Shown here one piece after another: positions 19,985 to 32,192 of a DNA stretch of 64,000 nt. This stretch comes from Paraphoma chrysanthemicola. Taxonomy: Eukaryota; Ascomycota; Dothideomycetes; Pleosporales; Phaeosphaeriaceae. The DNA is taken from the NCBI GenBank assembly GCA_020744225.1, contig JAGMWG010000010.1, forward strand, positions 1,364,001-1,428,000, read 5' to 3'. The position numbers and the translations under genes are program-made. The notes under the pieces are model-generated. The model was given only the letters and a program-made list of their open reading frames with translations, ran no database searches and had not been told where the DNA came from. Numbering within the stretch: position 1 is the first letter of the stretch; every line of letters starts with the position of its first letter.

Positions 19985-22400
19985 TGTTGCCTAAGGTCAT
20001 TTTCAGTTGCCGCTGCAGTCGACCTCCGCAACCCGCGAGGGATGACGTTAATAGGCATCAAATCAAAGTTTTGAGCCCCCCAGGGCGTTCCACAGACGTC
20101 CAGCCAGCATGTGTGGTGCTACTGTCGGCGCCAACTACATTACTGGCTGATGACCCAATCGGTGAGCTAGAAGAGCATCATGGTACGCGTGATGCTCTCT
20201 AAGCTCGAATGGTCGTTCGCGGCGAAAACGCCAGATTCACTCTTCGTGCTACCACGAACATGCCACAATGACCACGCGGCTGAGTGAGGCATCAGCTCAA
20301 GTCTCATGTCTTGCCTCATTGAGCATGACAGTCCAAGTCCGGGGCCAGGCTTCTGTGTGTCTTGCTCGGACGGGACCTTCTGCCGCGTCGTAACGCGCCG
20401 GCCGCTACGAACTTTTTAGTTGTAATAATGCTTGATTGATGGGTTCCTAAGAGCGGCAACATTTGGTCTGCGCCTTGCGATTCTGGCCAAACGTTGACTT
20501 TTGTTTCCGGAGTGGTTTCTTCATTCATACATTTGGGTTGTTTTGGCCCTAAAGACCATATTGCAACCTGCGCAGGGCCCACATACATAGAAGTGAATTT
20601 CGAGGAATCAGAGATTATTGTGTCAACGAGTATTCGATTTGATTGTGCCACCATAGAACGAGAGTTTTGGTTGGTACTTGCGCCCAATTTGTTCTCGGTA
20701 GATGCAAGACACGAAGCCCAACACGAAAAGACATGAACATCTCCACCCACGCGATCAATACTTCTCACAGGAGGCCGAGTCAACGGTGCCGAAAATGGTA
20801 ACCTGGCATGCAGGGAGGACTTCGGGCGTGGCTGGAGGAGCCAGCTGAGTATGATCCCGCTGCCGCTCTTGCTCGGATTCGCAATTTACTCGAGTAAGAA
20901 TGCACAAAGAGGAAGCAGGCATTCCCACAGTAACTCCGGGCTCTTTGCGATAAAATATCTCGGAACGATATTCTCTTTTGAGAGCGAAAGGTTTCCTGTC
21001 TGGAATCATACCTCACACAGGATAACTTACTCGATCCGACGATCCGTCAGCCTCGTGCTGTTTACAAAAGCCCGGGCCACGGTTCTCCACAGTATGGGAG
21101 ATTGACACGCGGGCCGGCCTCGGGGCATTTCCAGTGGAACATCAGGCCAGGCTCGGAGGGAGACTGCGGGGCAGACGGCGATGTGTTTCAAGGACTAGTG
21201 ATGGTCCAGGGCGATTTGCGGCTCTTGGACCTGACATATCGCAGACTCAAACGTGCAAGGAATATCCACGAACACATCGGAAATCAAGGAGGGAGCAAAG
21301 TGTCGGATATGTGAATGTGGCAAACTACCTTGTCTACAAGCATACATAGGAGTTCTACTGCTGGTCCAGATCGTATGTGGCCAATGTGTTTGCAGCAGCG
21401 GGGCGATGATTTCGCCCGGCGGTGTGCCTCGAGCATCGCAGTAGGTGAGCAATTATCGAACAGTGAGGTGGTACAGTCCAGATTGAAGGAGGCACGGGAC
21501 GCGAGGGTCTGGCGGCGCCTTCACGTTAGTGCGGGTGTGCCTGCCATGCGACTGCCCCGCGTCGCGACCGCACCTCCCTTCATCAAACAGAGTGCCCAAG
21601 GTAAACAGCCGCACTCCGAGACTGCTGTCAGCGAACGCTGCTGTTGAAAAGTGTCGTAACGACAGCAGCAGACGACAGTCTGCGGTGCTTGGTGTTCAGC
21701 ATAGAGTCGCGAGGATGTAAACTATCGTGCAAACCACTCTCAAGCATGGAAAGATCTTCTACACCAAGGAAGCCTTTGTACCACGGTGACGTGCACAGCC
21801 AGAACGTACGCCGCCTTACTCACCAGCCGCCCGCTGCGTAATTACACTTTGCTCGGTCGAGGCTGGTCGTTTGCGCCCGTGAATCTCCGCATGGCACCTT
21901 CTCCCCCAGTCTGCACTGTGTGATCATTTCTCCAAGGCAGTCGCGCCTGCTTCAATTAGATTCTTAGCCTCGTTGCATATAATCTCGCCCGCGGCCTGCC
22001 TCTCCAGTACTCTCCACCTTTTGAGCCACCACCCACATTCCTTTCATCCACAGCCTTCCCTGTGCAGCTTGTCTGAACGGGACCACGCTCGTTACCTTCT
22101 TTGCCAATCATACACTCTCTTTGTCTCGAGCGCGCCCCGGCCGCACTCCCTCAGATCGCTAGCTCCGTGGAGACAGCCGTGTAAGTCAGTCCCGCCTCAT
22201 CCTCACCTTCCTCCATTTGGGCCGCAGCGCACGCACATGGACGCCTGTATAAATCCACGCACTCTAGTGCATCTTGCTGCCGTTGACGAGCAGAACTGAC
22301 CGCTTGGGCAGCCATTCGTCCCCTACATCAACGGTGATCCGAGATCCCACACTTGTCTCTTTCGGCAGCCACTGAAATCGCCTCATCCACGCACTCAACC
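19985..22400. other. 2.4-kb intergenic region
   Basis: No gene supported. Scattered ORFs under 160 codons lack domains. The last 400 bases are C/T-rich and likely hold the promoter and 5' UTR of the CAP-protein gene; a GTAAGT donor-like site at 22181 followed by CAG sites suggests a possible 5' UTR intron. Confidence 0.45.
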
Positions 22401-23444
22401 ATGCGTTCCTCTCTTCTTATCGCTTCAGCTTTCGTGGCGGATGCTCTGGCACGGCCGCACAACAACCCTCACCCGCGCAAGTACCGCATTCACACCAAGA
22501 TCGAGATCGAGGTCGTCACTGTTGTCGTAACCATTACTGCGGGACCTGAACTAGCAACTTCGACATCATCCGCCTACTCCAGCTCTACTACTCCATCGCT
22601 GGAGGTAAAGCCCAGCCAGGTAGACGCTCCACGTCCTGCGGCGCCTTCGTCCCGATTCAGTGTCTTAAGCATTTCTCCTATCCGCACTCCTATCCAACAA
22701 GCATCGTCCGAGGCTGCGCAGGCTCCCGCTCCGTCCTCCAGTCCTGCGCCCGCACCCGTACCCGGACCCGCGCCTGAACCATCACCTGAGCCCTCCCCAG
22801 TCGCCGAGGCGAAGTCCATCTCAAGTGCGAGAACTTCTCCACCCGCCCCATCCAGCGCAACCCCGTCGCCTCGCCCAAGTGCACCGTCGAGTGACCATAT
22901 TTCAGGTCCTGACCAGGCGTACCTTTCTTCTGGCCCCGACTATCAAGCCGCTGTATTATACCATCACAATGCTGCGCGTGCCAACCATGACGCCTCACCA
23001 TTGACTTGGGACGATGCTTGTGAGAAGAACGCCCGCATCGCGGCTCAGAAGTGCACCTTTGAGCACTTTATCCCTCAGGGAGCAGGTCAAGGTCAGAATC
23101 TATTCACCGTCTCCGGAAAGGCATTCAACGTCACAGCTGGTATCACTGAGAGCTGGTATAAGAGCGAGCTCCCTCCTATGATGCCGTACTTTGGTCGACA
23201 GGACATTCCGGACGACGTGTTTCACAGCGTCGGACATTTAACTCAGATGGTCTGGAAGGGCACGACCAAGGTCGGGTGCGTCTCCATTGATTGTGGCGAC
23301 AAGATGGTTGTTGGTGGCTCCGTCTCATCGATGAACAAGTACACCGTCTGCAATTACGCTCCCGCAGGCAACATCGGCGGCCGTTACGCTCAGAACGTCG
23401 TCGCGCCTATCTCTACTACCAACCTTGGCGGCTGGGCTGATTAG
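22401..23444 (+). CDS. Secreted CAP/SCP (PR-1-like) protein
   Basis: 347 residues from the ATG at 22401, chosen because it starts a clear signal peptide (MRSSLLIASAFVADALA); the frame upstream is open but lacks protein character. Residues about 60-175 form a Ser/Thr/Pro-rich linker with repeated PAP/PSP units, likely O-glycosylated. The CAP domain occupies about 185-345: YQAAVLYHHNAARANHDA, PLTWDDACEKNARIAA, FEHFIPQGAGQGQNLF, the CAP1 signature HLTQMVWKGTTKVGC, and CAP2 signature YTVCNYAPAGNIGG. The His/Glu CAP-pocket residues and paired cysteines are present. CAP proteins act outside the cell; fungal members bind sterols or fatty acids and some are secreted during host contact. No introns in the coding part. 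Confidence 0.93.
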   Translation: MRSSLLIASAFVADALARPHNNPHPRKYRIHTKIEIEVVTVVVTITAGPELATSTSSAYSSSTTPSLEVKPSQVDAPRPAAPSSRFSVLSISPIRTPIQQASSEAAQAPAPSSSPAPAPVPGPAPEPSPEPSPVAEAKSISSARTSPPAPSSATPSPRPSAPSSDHISGPDQAYLSSGPDYQAAVLYHHNAARANHDASPLTWDDACEKNARIAAQKCTFEHFIPQGAGQGQNLFTVSGKAFNVTAGITESWYKSELPPMMPYFGRQDIPDDVFHSVGHLTQMVWKGTTKVGCVSIDCGDKMVVGGSVSSMNKYTVCNYAPAGNIGGRYAQNVVAPISTTNLGGWAD

Positions 23445-24214
23445 GCGTCTTTCAAGCCGTGTTTTTGGTCATGCCATCATCTCTCATATGGCATCATCTA
23501 TTGTCGGTCATGTCTTCGCGAATGGCGCCGTCTAAGTCAGCTAGCCTGGCTTCATACAAGGAGTTGTATTCGTTTCTGTACCATGGTCGAGGGGTCTGCA
23601 TTTGTCGAAAGCATCCACTGGGCTCCATCAGCGGCATGGCAAAGGATAACAGAGGTATATCATATGTACATACTTTCGTGCCACAAGCATCATGCACCTT
23701 TGCCACGTAGCTCCATGCCAAATGAACATGATGATCCAGCTACCTTGCTGCTTCTCTTGCTTTTTGTCGTGTTTCTTCAACGAAGTGGTTAATATGGCTC
23801 ATCCACAATATGGCGGGGAGATTACCGCCCCCCTTCGGTCTATAGGGGGCGTCCAAAAGTCTGCTGCCTAACGTGGAGGTGCTGCAGAGATCAAGACAAG
23901 ATTCGTCCCGAGATGGCGCGCTCACAAACATCCCAACAGTGACCGCTCGACTTTCCGGCCATACAATACCGGATGCGCGGCGCGTTTTTGATGGCTTCAA
24001 AAGCAAGTCGCCTTCATGTGTCCGGAGGTCCGCCAGTCGTTAAACAAGCTTTAAATAGCATATTTATAGTGCTCACGTATAGTCATGTCCATTCCTCCCT
24101 CGCTACCGTACGTGGGGTGCAACGAGCGATCATTCTGTAATGTCAGAGCAAAAGGTAAGATTGCCAAGTGAGAAGCATAAGTTCAGGAAAAGGTCTGTGT
24201 CTGAATTGTTTCAA
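23445..24214. other. Convergent intergenic region
   Basis: Lies between the 3' ends of the CAP gene (+) and the GFA gene (-). No supported gene; it presumably holds both 3' UTRs and terminators. Confidence 0.45.
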
Positions 24215-24832
24215 TCACTTCCCGTCTCCACCAGCTCCATCATGCAAACTCTTCCAGCTCTTTCCCGCGGTGTAGAATGCTCCATTTACATGCTCTTGCA
24301 CGTCAGCCGGCCTCAACCACGCGCACCGATCTTTCTCAAACGTCTCAATGCGCGGCTTGAACTTGGTCTCCTGGAGCTCAAAATCGTCAATGGTGCCGAT
24401 TCGAGGAATACTCGCTCCAGGGTAGCCACTGCTTCGACGGTACATGAGCGTTCCGCACACACTGCAGAAACTATTCTCCATGTAGTTACCCGTAGCAATA
24501 GTGTTGTTCTGACGGAAGCGGGTCAATTTAGATTCGCCGCGGAGATGCTTTAAGTGTGTGTCCTTCACAACGAAGTTGGACGCGAACATGCTGACGAGGA
24601 GTGTCAATAAGATATGCAAATGGCATAGCTTTGCCGCCGAGATGTGGACACTTCGAACTTACCTTGCTGTGATCTTCCGGCAGTCTGTGCAATGACAGAT
24701 GAACGTGTCGACCAGACCCTCGCCTTCGGTTGGTACCTCGATCTGCACAGCACCGCAGTAGCATGTAGCTGTGGCGGTGCCGTTCCGTTCCCCATGGGCG
24801 CCATCCGAAGGTAAAACAATCTTCTCACTCAT
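24215..24832 (-). CDS. GFA/CENP-V-family zinc-binding protein
   Basis: Two exons on the minus strand, 24832-24663 and 24590-24215, 181 residues. The 72-nt intron has donor GTAAGT and acceptor GTCAG; the split AGC codon joins CRKITA to SMFASNFVVKD. The start at MSEKIVLPSDGAHGE is the first in-frame ATG; an upstream extension would need a TTG. The GFA fold is marked by zinc-ligand cysteines TCYCGAVQ, FICHCTDCRK and ENSFCSVCGTLMY in the usual order, with SKLTRF between. The family was named for glutathione-dependent formaldehyde-activating enzyme, but most fungal members have unknown substrates. Length agrees with single-domain members. No signal peptide is seen, so a cytosolic location is likely. 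Confidence 0.92.
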
Positions 24833-26476
24833 GTTGTTCGTGGCCAAGTGATGTTGGATGGAGGCAAGACGTGCAGCTAAATGATAACTTAGCGAGTATC
24901 AAAAGAAAATGAGCCGTTGGCGTCTTTATACTTACCCATATTTTCGGATCAAAGGACGCCACGAAGATCCAGAACGACAGCCGGACTATGATTTGTAAAA
25001 ACGCAGCTGGTACACTACTTGGAGCAGGTGCAAAGTCCGGCTCTCCTTCACGTCGGCAATAAGCAAGTGTGGAGAATTAGGATGGCGGGTGATGTCAGGC
25101 TGATATTTCTGATTGGAGCGGGGTGATGTCCGTTTACTCGTTCCACTCCGACTCCGCTGCGGGAATATCCACGCCACGTCTTCGCCACGACAAGACAGGA
25201 CTCGGAAGACAGCATCCTCGACTAACCAGCGTGAGGCCACCCTGACTCGAATTTTTCTCGCCCATGTTCAACAAATTTTAACATGAATTAAGCTACTGTC
25301 TGGAGCCAGCACCTTGAACAGGAACTCCACGTACTTGGGGCGAACTACTGAGCAATGTAGCAAGGACCTTGCCTACTGCATTTGATCTTGAACCTGTGTC
25401 CTAGGTACAGAAAAGACAGATAGCGTTCCTCATACGAGCTATGCGAGTGGACTTGTCAGGAAGCTCTGCGGTGGCTGAATCATCATCAACAGCACATGTC
25501 GAAACGAGTAATCTTAGAAAAGTCAATCATTCTCGCGATCATCAATGGTAGCAGACATTCAAGCAAAGACATTCACTCGACACGAAACTAAACACCCCTC
25601 ACCAGATCTAGTAATATACCTCACCTAGGTATGTACTTGAACTGTCCGAGCGTTAGAAACGTGCCCTGTTGGAGCTCGAGGACATTTATTGTTCTCGGAA
25701 AACAAATCCGTGACTGAACGCCTATTGCAGTGATGAAGTCTTGGTCGGATAGAATAGTCGATGCTGTGCATATTATTCTATAGGTTATCCAGTAGCTGCT
25801 GCCGCAAATGACACGAGTCGACTTGTGAGTCATCCTTCGACTGCCCCAAGCAACCGAAGAGTAGGTTGAAATGTTGTTATGATGCAAGAAATCTAGACTT
25901 TTGACAGCGCGTTGCATCAAACAACGCTTCGTCATGCAACATGTAGTACGGGCGGGATCATGACACCGAACTCGTCTTGGCTCACTCGCTTCATCAAATC
26001 ATGTCTTCTACATCATACATCACGCCATACAATGTCTCGTCACATGAATGAAATCGTTCACGACTGCATTGTTCCTACCCGACATCCACAGCCTGGACTC
26101 ATGATATCCTAGAAGCGTATTCGTATCTCTATAGACTCGACCATCATGGACGCCACCACGTATGTTGATACCCACGCCCAAGTAATGCTGCCTGTGTCAG
26201 ACCGCAAATGACACTGGGCTCATTATTTTTTGTGCAAATGTTACCGAATGCTGCTAGAGGCCATGGCACCTCAATTCGCCGATGCTTGCTGCTCGCAAGT
26301 ACAGAAGGGAGCCCCGAAGATAATATATGAACAGTAGAATGCAGGCATGCCGGCCCAGAATCTATATATGGATGAAATTAAATGAAATGGTCGTGCGAGG
26401 ATAAGTATCGCCATGGTAAGCAATCGTTGTGTGTGTATGCGGATGATTATAGCAGTCTTCATACGTGCGAGGTGAT
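24833..26476. other. 1.6-kb intergenic region, no gene recognised
   Basis: Upstream of the GFA gene and downstream of the Pumilio gene. ORFs here are short, in conflicting frames and without domains. The DNA is slightly more AT-rich from 25250 to 26450 than the flanking genes. Confidence 0.45.
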
Positions 26477-29403
26477 CTATGATGCATTGTCGTCAATGTT
26501 GATTCCAGCAGTGGCTCTGGAGTCCTTTTGAGTGATCGTAGTGGTCGAAAGAATTGGATCATCGATGGTAGACGTATTAGTGCTAGGAATCGAGCTGCTT
26601 TGTGGTGACTGTGCAGAGCTCGATAGGCCTGGTGTTGGTGGCGCATCGTTGGCCTCACGTGGCATGGTGGGCGAATCGACGCGATCGTACCGGTACATCT
26701 TCTTCTCGACCTATGCAGAAGTTAGAAATTTTGTGCAGTGACAAATATCTAAACGCTTACTGAGACAATCTGTTTGCCAGAAATGATCTTCTTTGCCTTC
26801 TCCAGCTCCGGCTTGAGCGCATTCACAAAAGTCTCGTACTCTTCGCGACCCAGTGTTTCAAGCAGCTTTTGTATCACGTAATTGCCATAGCCATCTTTGA
26901 GGAGATTCAGGAGATTATTCTCGCCACGCTCGTTCTTTGCGATGACGGCATCGACCAGCTCACGCCGCTGCTCGTCACTTCCACATACTAAGCATCTCTC
27001 GACAACGTTGCTTGCAAACTTGTGCTTCGAGAATGTGAGGAACTGAGCTTTGACCAGGGCAACAATCTTTGCACGATCTTCAGGCAGGCCATGTTCGATG
27101 ACGTGCTGTGTGACATAATTGCCGTACGAGTCGGTGATGAGCTTTGGGCCTTCGGCGTGCAGTTCAGTGAGAATAAAGCGACGTTGTGGCTCAGGAACCT
27201 TCTCCAAGAGACGTTGGATGACGCGGCAGCCATAGGAGTTGACTGAAAGCACCCCGACCTGACCCCTGAAGGCCTCCACAATTACCTGGATATGCTCCAT
27301 GGGTACGCGATCGATGACCTTCTGGATAACATGGTTTCCGTTCTGGTCCTTGACAGTCTTCAACACATCCTTTTCCAATTCCTTGACCATGTCGGCCTGT
27401 TGGTCGACAAGGACATGCTCGAGTGCTTTCTGGACAACTCGGCAGGCGTACATCTGGTTTGCAAGCGCCAATACATGCCCTTTCATTTTGCCTGCTAAAA
27501 TTTTCTTCTGGGTCTGGTCTCCATGTTCAAAGAACTTTTGGATGACGTAATTACCAAAAACGTCCTGCATCAGCTGAAGGGAGTTAGATTCCAGCTCCTT
27601 AAAGATCTTGTCCTTGACTTCGCTGTTGGCAGTTTCGAGCTTCTGCTGAATGAAACGAGAGCCGTGCTGGTCTCCCGCGAATTCTACGACGTCTTCATAT
27701 ATATCAGTCAGCTCCCAGCGTTTGTTGCCCTTGCTCTCTCGTCTGAACTCCGCCAGCTTGACGCCTAGAATGCCCTGCCCGTCGCCAATCTGCTGGCTCC
27801 GAGGACCTTGTGGAGGCTGTGGCATCGCCATCATCGGCGCCATAGTAGCCATAGTCATATGGGGGGGCAGGGCGCTTATTGGAACACCATTGGGCATGGC
27901 AAACTGGTATGCATAGGGATGGCGCAATTGAGTAGCCGGTAACATGTGCTGATATTGTGGCGGGTGGAACTGGTTGTGGGGTATGTAATTGCGCCTTTCT
28001 TGCTGGATTTGGTATCCAGCAAGTTTATTCTGAACGAGAGCAAGATTGTTGGGATGAGAGAGTGTCTGCTCGCTGCTGTAAGGGTTGAGGCGATCATACA
28101 CAGGAGGGGTGCTGATGTGTGAGTAGAAGGGGCTTTGGCGCACCCCAGTGCCATTGGGAGCACTGCGGCTGTCGAATTGAAAGGATCGCAATTGAACATG
28201 AGGGTCGTGAGCCTGGCTGGCCGTGTAACTGTCGGGGGTGTATGTTCCATGTCTGTAGCTGGAGTCGTCGGTCCTCAGAGGTAATTGTGTGTCCGGGTAG
28301 CTGTCACGAGCACCATGAGGTTCATGCCCACCACTAGTGTGGCTGTAGTTGGGAGCTAGTCCGGTACTGCCGACAGATTGCCGGTGTGCCATGCGTGCTT
28401 CCTGGTCTTGTTCCATGGCCATGCGACTCGAAGTGTGAAATGAGTCGCTTTGTATCGACCCATTGCGTTCCTGGAATGAGCGACCGTTGGCGTGGGAGAA
28501 GGAGGTGGCTTGCCGGGGCGCGGCTTGCGCGAATCGTGTGAAGGCCTCTGAATGCTGGCCGTATTGGGCGGGCTCGGCACCATGTCTTGAGGGCGGCAAG
28601 CTGCCATTACGCGATGGCGCGCCACTCGACGGCGCGAAGTATTCGGAGGCTGCCACACTGCGCCGGTCGTCGTTAGGAGAGTGCACCGAGGCTGTGTCTG
28701 GCCAGTTTGCTTCGGACTGGCCGAAGCCAAAGCTCGAGAAGCCAGTGTTAAGGGCATCGACTTGGCGTGCAGAGGTGAAGTTGTTCGAGGTAGGGTCAAG
28801 CAGCGGCTTGGACTTTGTGACTGGCACTGCGCCAAGCGCTGCTGTGCGAGAGACGGGGAAGAACGAAGACGGCGAGCCATCTGCGTACTGCTGCGACGGC
28901 TGCGCCTGTGCGACGGAGCGCTTGCGTGCTGGTGATACGCCAGAGCTCCTCACGTGCGGGATGCTCGAGGAGCTCTTGTCTGCCCACGACGGTCGGGTGG
29001 GCCGCCATTCGGTCTCAGAGTCGGCTACCAAGGAGCCAGAGCCGGTCTTGCCGTCAGCGAGGTCGTAGTGGCCGTTCTCTGCGAGCAGGTTAGTCGACAA
29101 GATAGCGTGTGCGCAGTCGGCTGCCGCGTGCATACCTCTTGGCCGCGAGCTGTCACGCCTGGTCGAGCCGAAGCCGAAGCCGATGGACGAGGCGTTGGTG
29201 GTGTTCCATATGCTGTTCCCCCACGGACTAGCGTGTGAGGAGCGTTCGTTGTCGCTGGCGAGCGATATGCCGCCGGTGTAGTCGCGCGACCGGCCCTGCG
29301 AGGGTAGTGTTAGCCTGGACTGCCGACATATTGAGGTGTCGCAACGCACATTGCCAGACATGGTGCCCAAATTGCGACTGAGCACACCTGACGCCGAGTC
29401 CAT
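26477..29403 (-). CDS. Pumilio/PUF RNA-binding protein with eight repeats (Puf3-like)
   Basis: Two exons on the minus strand, 29403-26761 and 26710-26477, 958 residues; the 50-nt intron has donor GTAAGC, a CTAAC branch box and acceptor ATAG, linking GKQIVS to VEKKMYRYDRVDSP. The N-terminal ~550 residues are disordered and Ser/Asn/Gln-rich. The Pumilio homology domain (about 560-880) shows eight repeats whose base-contacting helices read GSRFIQQ, GNYVIQK, ACRVVQK, GNHVIQK, GCRVIQR, GNYVTQH, SNVVER and GNYVIQK. PUF proteins bind mRNA 3' UTRs, usually lowering stability or translation; this residue set matches Puf3/Pumilio, which in yeast controls mitochondrial-protein mRNAs. A Ser/Thr-rich tail follows the last repeat. 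Orthology to Puf3 specifically is inferred. Confidence 0.95.
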
Positions 29404-31649
29404 TTGCGCGCGCGGGGTCTGAGAAGATTGCGGACGCGAAACTAGGCGGCGACGGAATTCCGTTCAGGACAGCGCGGGGGCGGCTTATGCAGAGTTCGAG
29501 ACGGAGGCCGGTCAGCGTCCTGGAATCGAAGCGCTGTGGTGCGGACGGAGCAGGACTCGGGCGGGATGAGAGGACGAGTGGGCAAAGAATATACGAGGAA
29601 TGTGTGTGCAATTTGCTTGCAGCGACGCGACGGGGAGAGGCTCCCTAGCTACTAGAGGGTCGAGATATTCAAGTAAGGCAGCCAGCGCAGTGCATGCTGA
29701 GCTCGCAGCGACGGTACTGCGCGCCAGGCAGAGGACGCAAGGGACGGGCGCGAGGCCGACTAGTTGCGGAATGCGTAGAGGAGCGTAGCAGGAGCGCGGG
29801 CGGGGAAGGAGCAGCTATCGTGTGCCTGCGTCGCGGTGAATCGCCCAGGTCGCTGCGAGGTGTGGTGGACGTGGTAAGCAAGCGTGAAGACGTGCCAGTC
29901 TTGGGTCTGGAGGATCTGCACTATCGTCCCGCCTTCAGGGTGGCGCTAGTCTGTGTCGTGTCCGGGGCTTTTCTGCGAGGCGAGCCCTTAGCTTGCGGCT
30001 TGCCAATTGAAGCTTTTCACCTTTTGTAGCCACGTCGTGTGTGTGTCGATGAAGTCGATGGAGTCGATGGAGTCGATGGCAGCCGTGCTGCTTCACTATG
30101 CTTCTCCTCCGCGTGTCCGCCAAGTCAGGAACGCTCTAAGGGTTGGTGACGATGAGACATTCACAGGAGACGCATGGTATATAGACTGGCCTTTGTGAAA
30201 CACGCCCTCCTCCGCGCAGTGGCCTCAATCCACCCTGTGTCCGCTGGGCCCTAGCATGTTCCACCGTCGCTGTACTAAGCAGAGCAAACTGCTCCTTTCG
30301 CTGGCAAGCGCCTCTGCCTAAGCGCAAGCATTATTCCGCCATCACAGCACAATGAAGAACAAGGATTCTCAAAAGTACCTCGAATGGCAGCTCCGTTCAG
30401 CCCCACCGCTTCTGCGCCACAGCGCCGTGATACAGAGCGACTTGTTGATGACGTATGACTCGTCGTGGTTCTAGAAATGCAACCGTCCTCAGGAATAAGG
30501 AGCCGCTCTTGGCGTCAAGCAAGCGAGGGATTACCCCGTGCTAAGAGACGACGATGTTGGAGGCCCGCCGAACGGGGTGCATCCTGCTCATCACATGCCA
30601 TAATCGAGTGATGAGCATGCAGCGGATGCTGAAGGCAGGGCCGCTTCAACCAGAGCTCATCAAGTCGTGCGCGTTCTGTGTGCGTCCAAAGCTACTGCAC
30701 GTTGAAAGCCCTGCTCTCGCCGACGAGATTCATCCCTTTGCATCCCATACTGCACGCACGGCGTTCGTCTCAGCCTGGCTGTCAAATTCCGGACAGCATT
30801 GCTACCATACATAGTACGCTGCGAATCGCACAATGTCTCGCGACAACCTTGGAAGCTAGCCTGAGGCTGCAGGCTGATGCGATGCGCGCCTGGGATCGCA
30901 GGTACTCGATCAGTCTGCGCGTCCGGGGTCGGAGATGATTGCTCACCCAATTCGTATCCTCACCCGGGGCTCAAGCGCTAGCGATCGTTCTTCGCGCGAG
31001 GTAGGCCGCCATCCGCTGTGAAGGCCGGCGTAGATGGACACTCATATCGCAGACAAAGAGCGGAAGTAACACGCCGTTTGATGGAAGGCCCCGCGAATTG
31101 CCCGCCTGGCCGTGGCGCCGACCAAAGCGTAAGCGCGTAGACGGCCAAAAACAGAACATATGGATGGCGTTCCGTCATCTTTAATTAAGACCGCCGAGCT
31201 AGCGCCTCCTCCAGACTCCTTTGGGCTAAGGCCAATCTTTTATTATTGGCTGGCAGTGATTGTACCTGCGCAAGGCTCTTTTTGCCAAAGTCAACGAGCG
31301 TCGACCTCCTTCTCCTCCTCACGCTTCTGTCCATCTGCTGTTCACTCTCTGCGGTATCGCTTCACTCTTTCAGCGATATTTGCGTACGCTCTTTCCTACC
31401 CTTTGTCTTTCGTTCTATAGCCTGCTGAGTGTCTCAAAGGTATGCACCATTACCTGTCATTCCCCGTCCTTGCTTCGGTCCGTTCGGCCAAACAATGGCT
31501 TCCCACACAACATGCGAGGGCACTACGAACAGAGTCGTAATGTTTGCTAACATGAATGCAGCCAATACAACCCTTAATCACTATTGCCATTAGCCACCAA
31601 GATCCAAACGATAATCGAGACGCCGCTACGAAAATATCCACCATTCACA
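29404..31649. promoter_or_regulatory. 2.2-kb divergent intergenic region upstream of the Pumilio gene
   Basis: The Pumilio gene (-) and a membrane-protein gene (+) diverge here. No supported ORF. It includes a GC-rich 5' leader next to the Pumilio ATG, a nine-base tandem repeat at 30045-30080, and a C/T-rich stretch at 31300-31420 typical of fungal promoters. A long regulatory leader would fit a PUF gene but is not demonstrated. Confidence 0.45.
30045..30080. repeat. Nine-base minisatellite (GTCGATGRM x4)
   Basis: Four head-to-tail copies of a nine-base unit: gtcgatgaa, gtcgatgga, gtcgatgga, gtcgatggc, preceded by a short (GT)n run. It is intergenic. Confidence 0.85.
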
Positions 31650-32192
31650 ATGATGAACATCAAGCACTTGGTTGCGCGCGACGATGACAGCGACGGCCTC
31701 AACACAACCCACGTTGCGCTCCTCGTTTCCCTTTTGATGCTTGTCCTACTAGGCATGATCCTTATTGGCGCGCTCATGTTCCTCCGAAGCATGCGCCGCG
31801 CACGGAAAGAGGCTGAGATGGACGCGCAGCTGCCTCTATACGAGAAGCGCCAGTCGAATCACAGCCGCCTCACCATCACCGCCATGCCCTACAAGGGTCG
31901 CGAATCCGTCGTCGTCTATTCGGAAAAGCAGGACCTGATGCGCAGCGCTCCTGCATCTCCGTCCAGCCCCGTTCCTGAAATCCGCATCACATTCCCAGAC
32001 GAGGTCGACGAATCTGGTAAGAGCCAGTCCGGCCGCGTTGTCGTGGTTCGCGTTGGAGAACACAGTGTTGGCTTGGAGCCTGTACAGGAGGTTCTTCCGC
32101 CATATCAGCGCGACGCCTCGGACCGCTTCGACTCACTTGACCTCGACCGTATGGGCGGTCTGAAGGAAAAGGACGACAAGTACTACTCATGA
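31650..32192 (+). CDS. Single-pass membrane protein, unknown function
   Basis: 180 residues from the ATG at 31650 (MMNIKHLVARDDD); the frame extends upstream without an ATG. After a short acidic N-terminus with an N-glycosylation sequon (NTT) comes one transmembrane helix at about residues 24-46 (LLVSLLMLVLLGMILIGALM) followed by a basic stop-transfer patch RSMRRARKE. This predicts an N-out, C-in topology without a cleaved signal peptide. The ~130-residue cytosolic tail contains PLYEKR, a Ser/Pro stretch (RSAPASPSSPVPE), RITFPDEVDE and a PPYQR motif that could bind WW domains, ending KEKDDKYYS. I do not recognise the family; the layout resembles small fungal membrane adaptors. Confidence 0.7.
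   Translation: MMNIKHLVARDDDSDGLNTTHVALLVSLLMLVLLGMILIGALMFLRSMRRARKEAEMDAQLPLYEKRQSNHSRLTITAMPYKGRESVVVYSEKQDLMRSAPASPSSPVPEIRITFPDEVDESGKSQSGRVVVVRVGEHSVGLEPVQEVLPPYQRDASDRFDSLDLDRMGGLKEKDDKYYS

Noticed and set aside
31584..31649. N-terminal extension of the single-pass membrane protein
   Set aside because: It would start at TTG; the first ATG in frame is at 31650.
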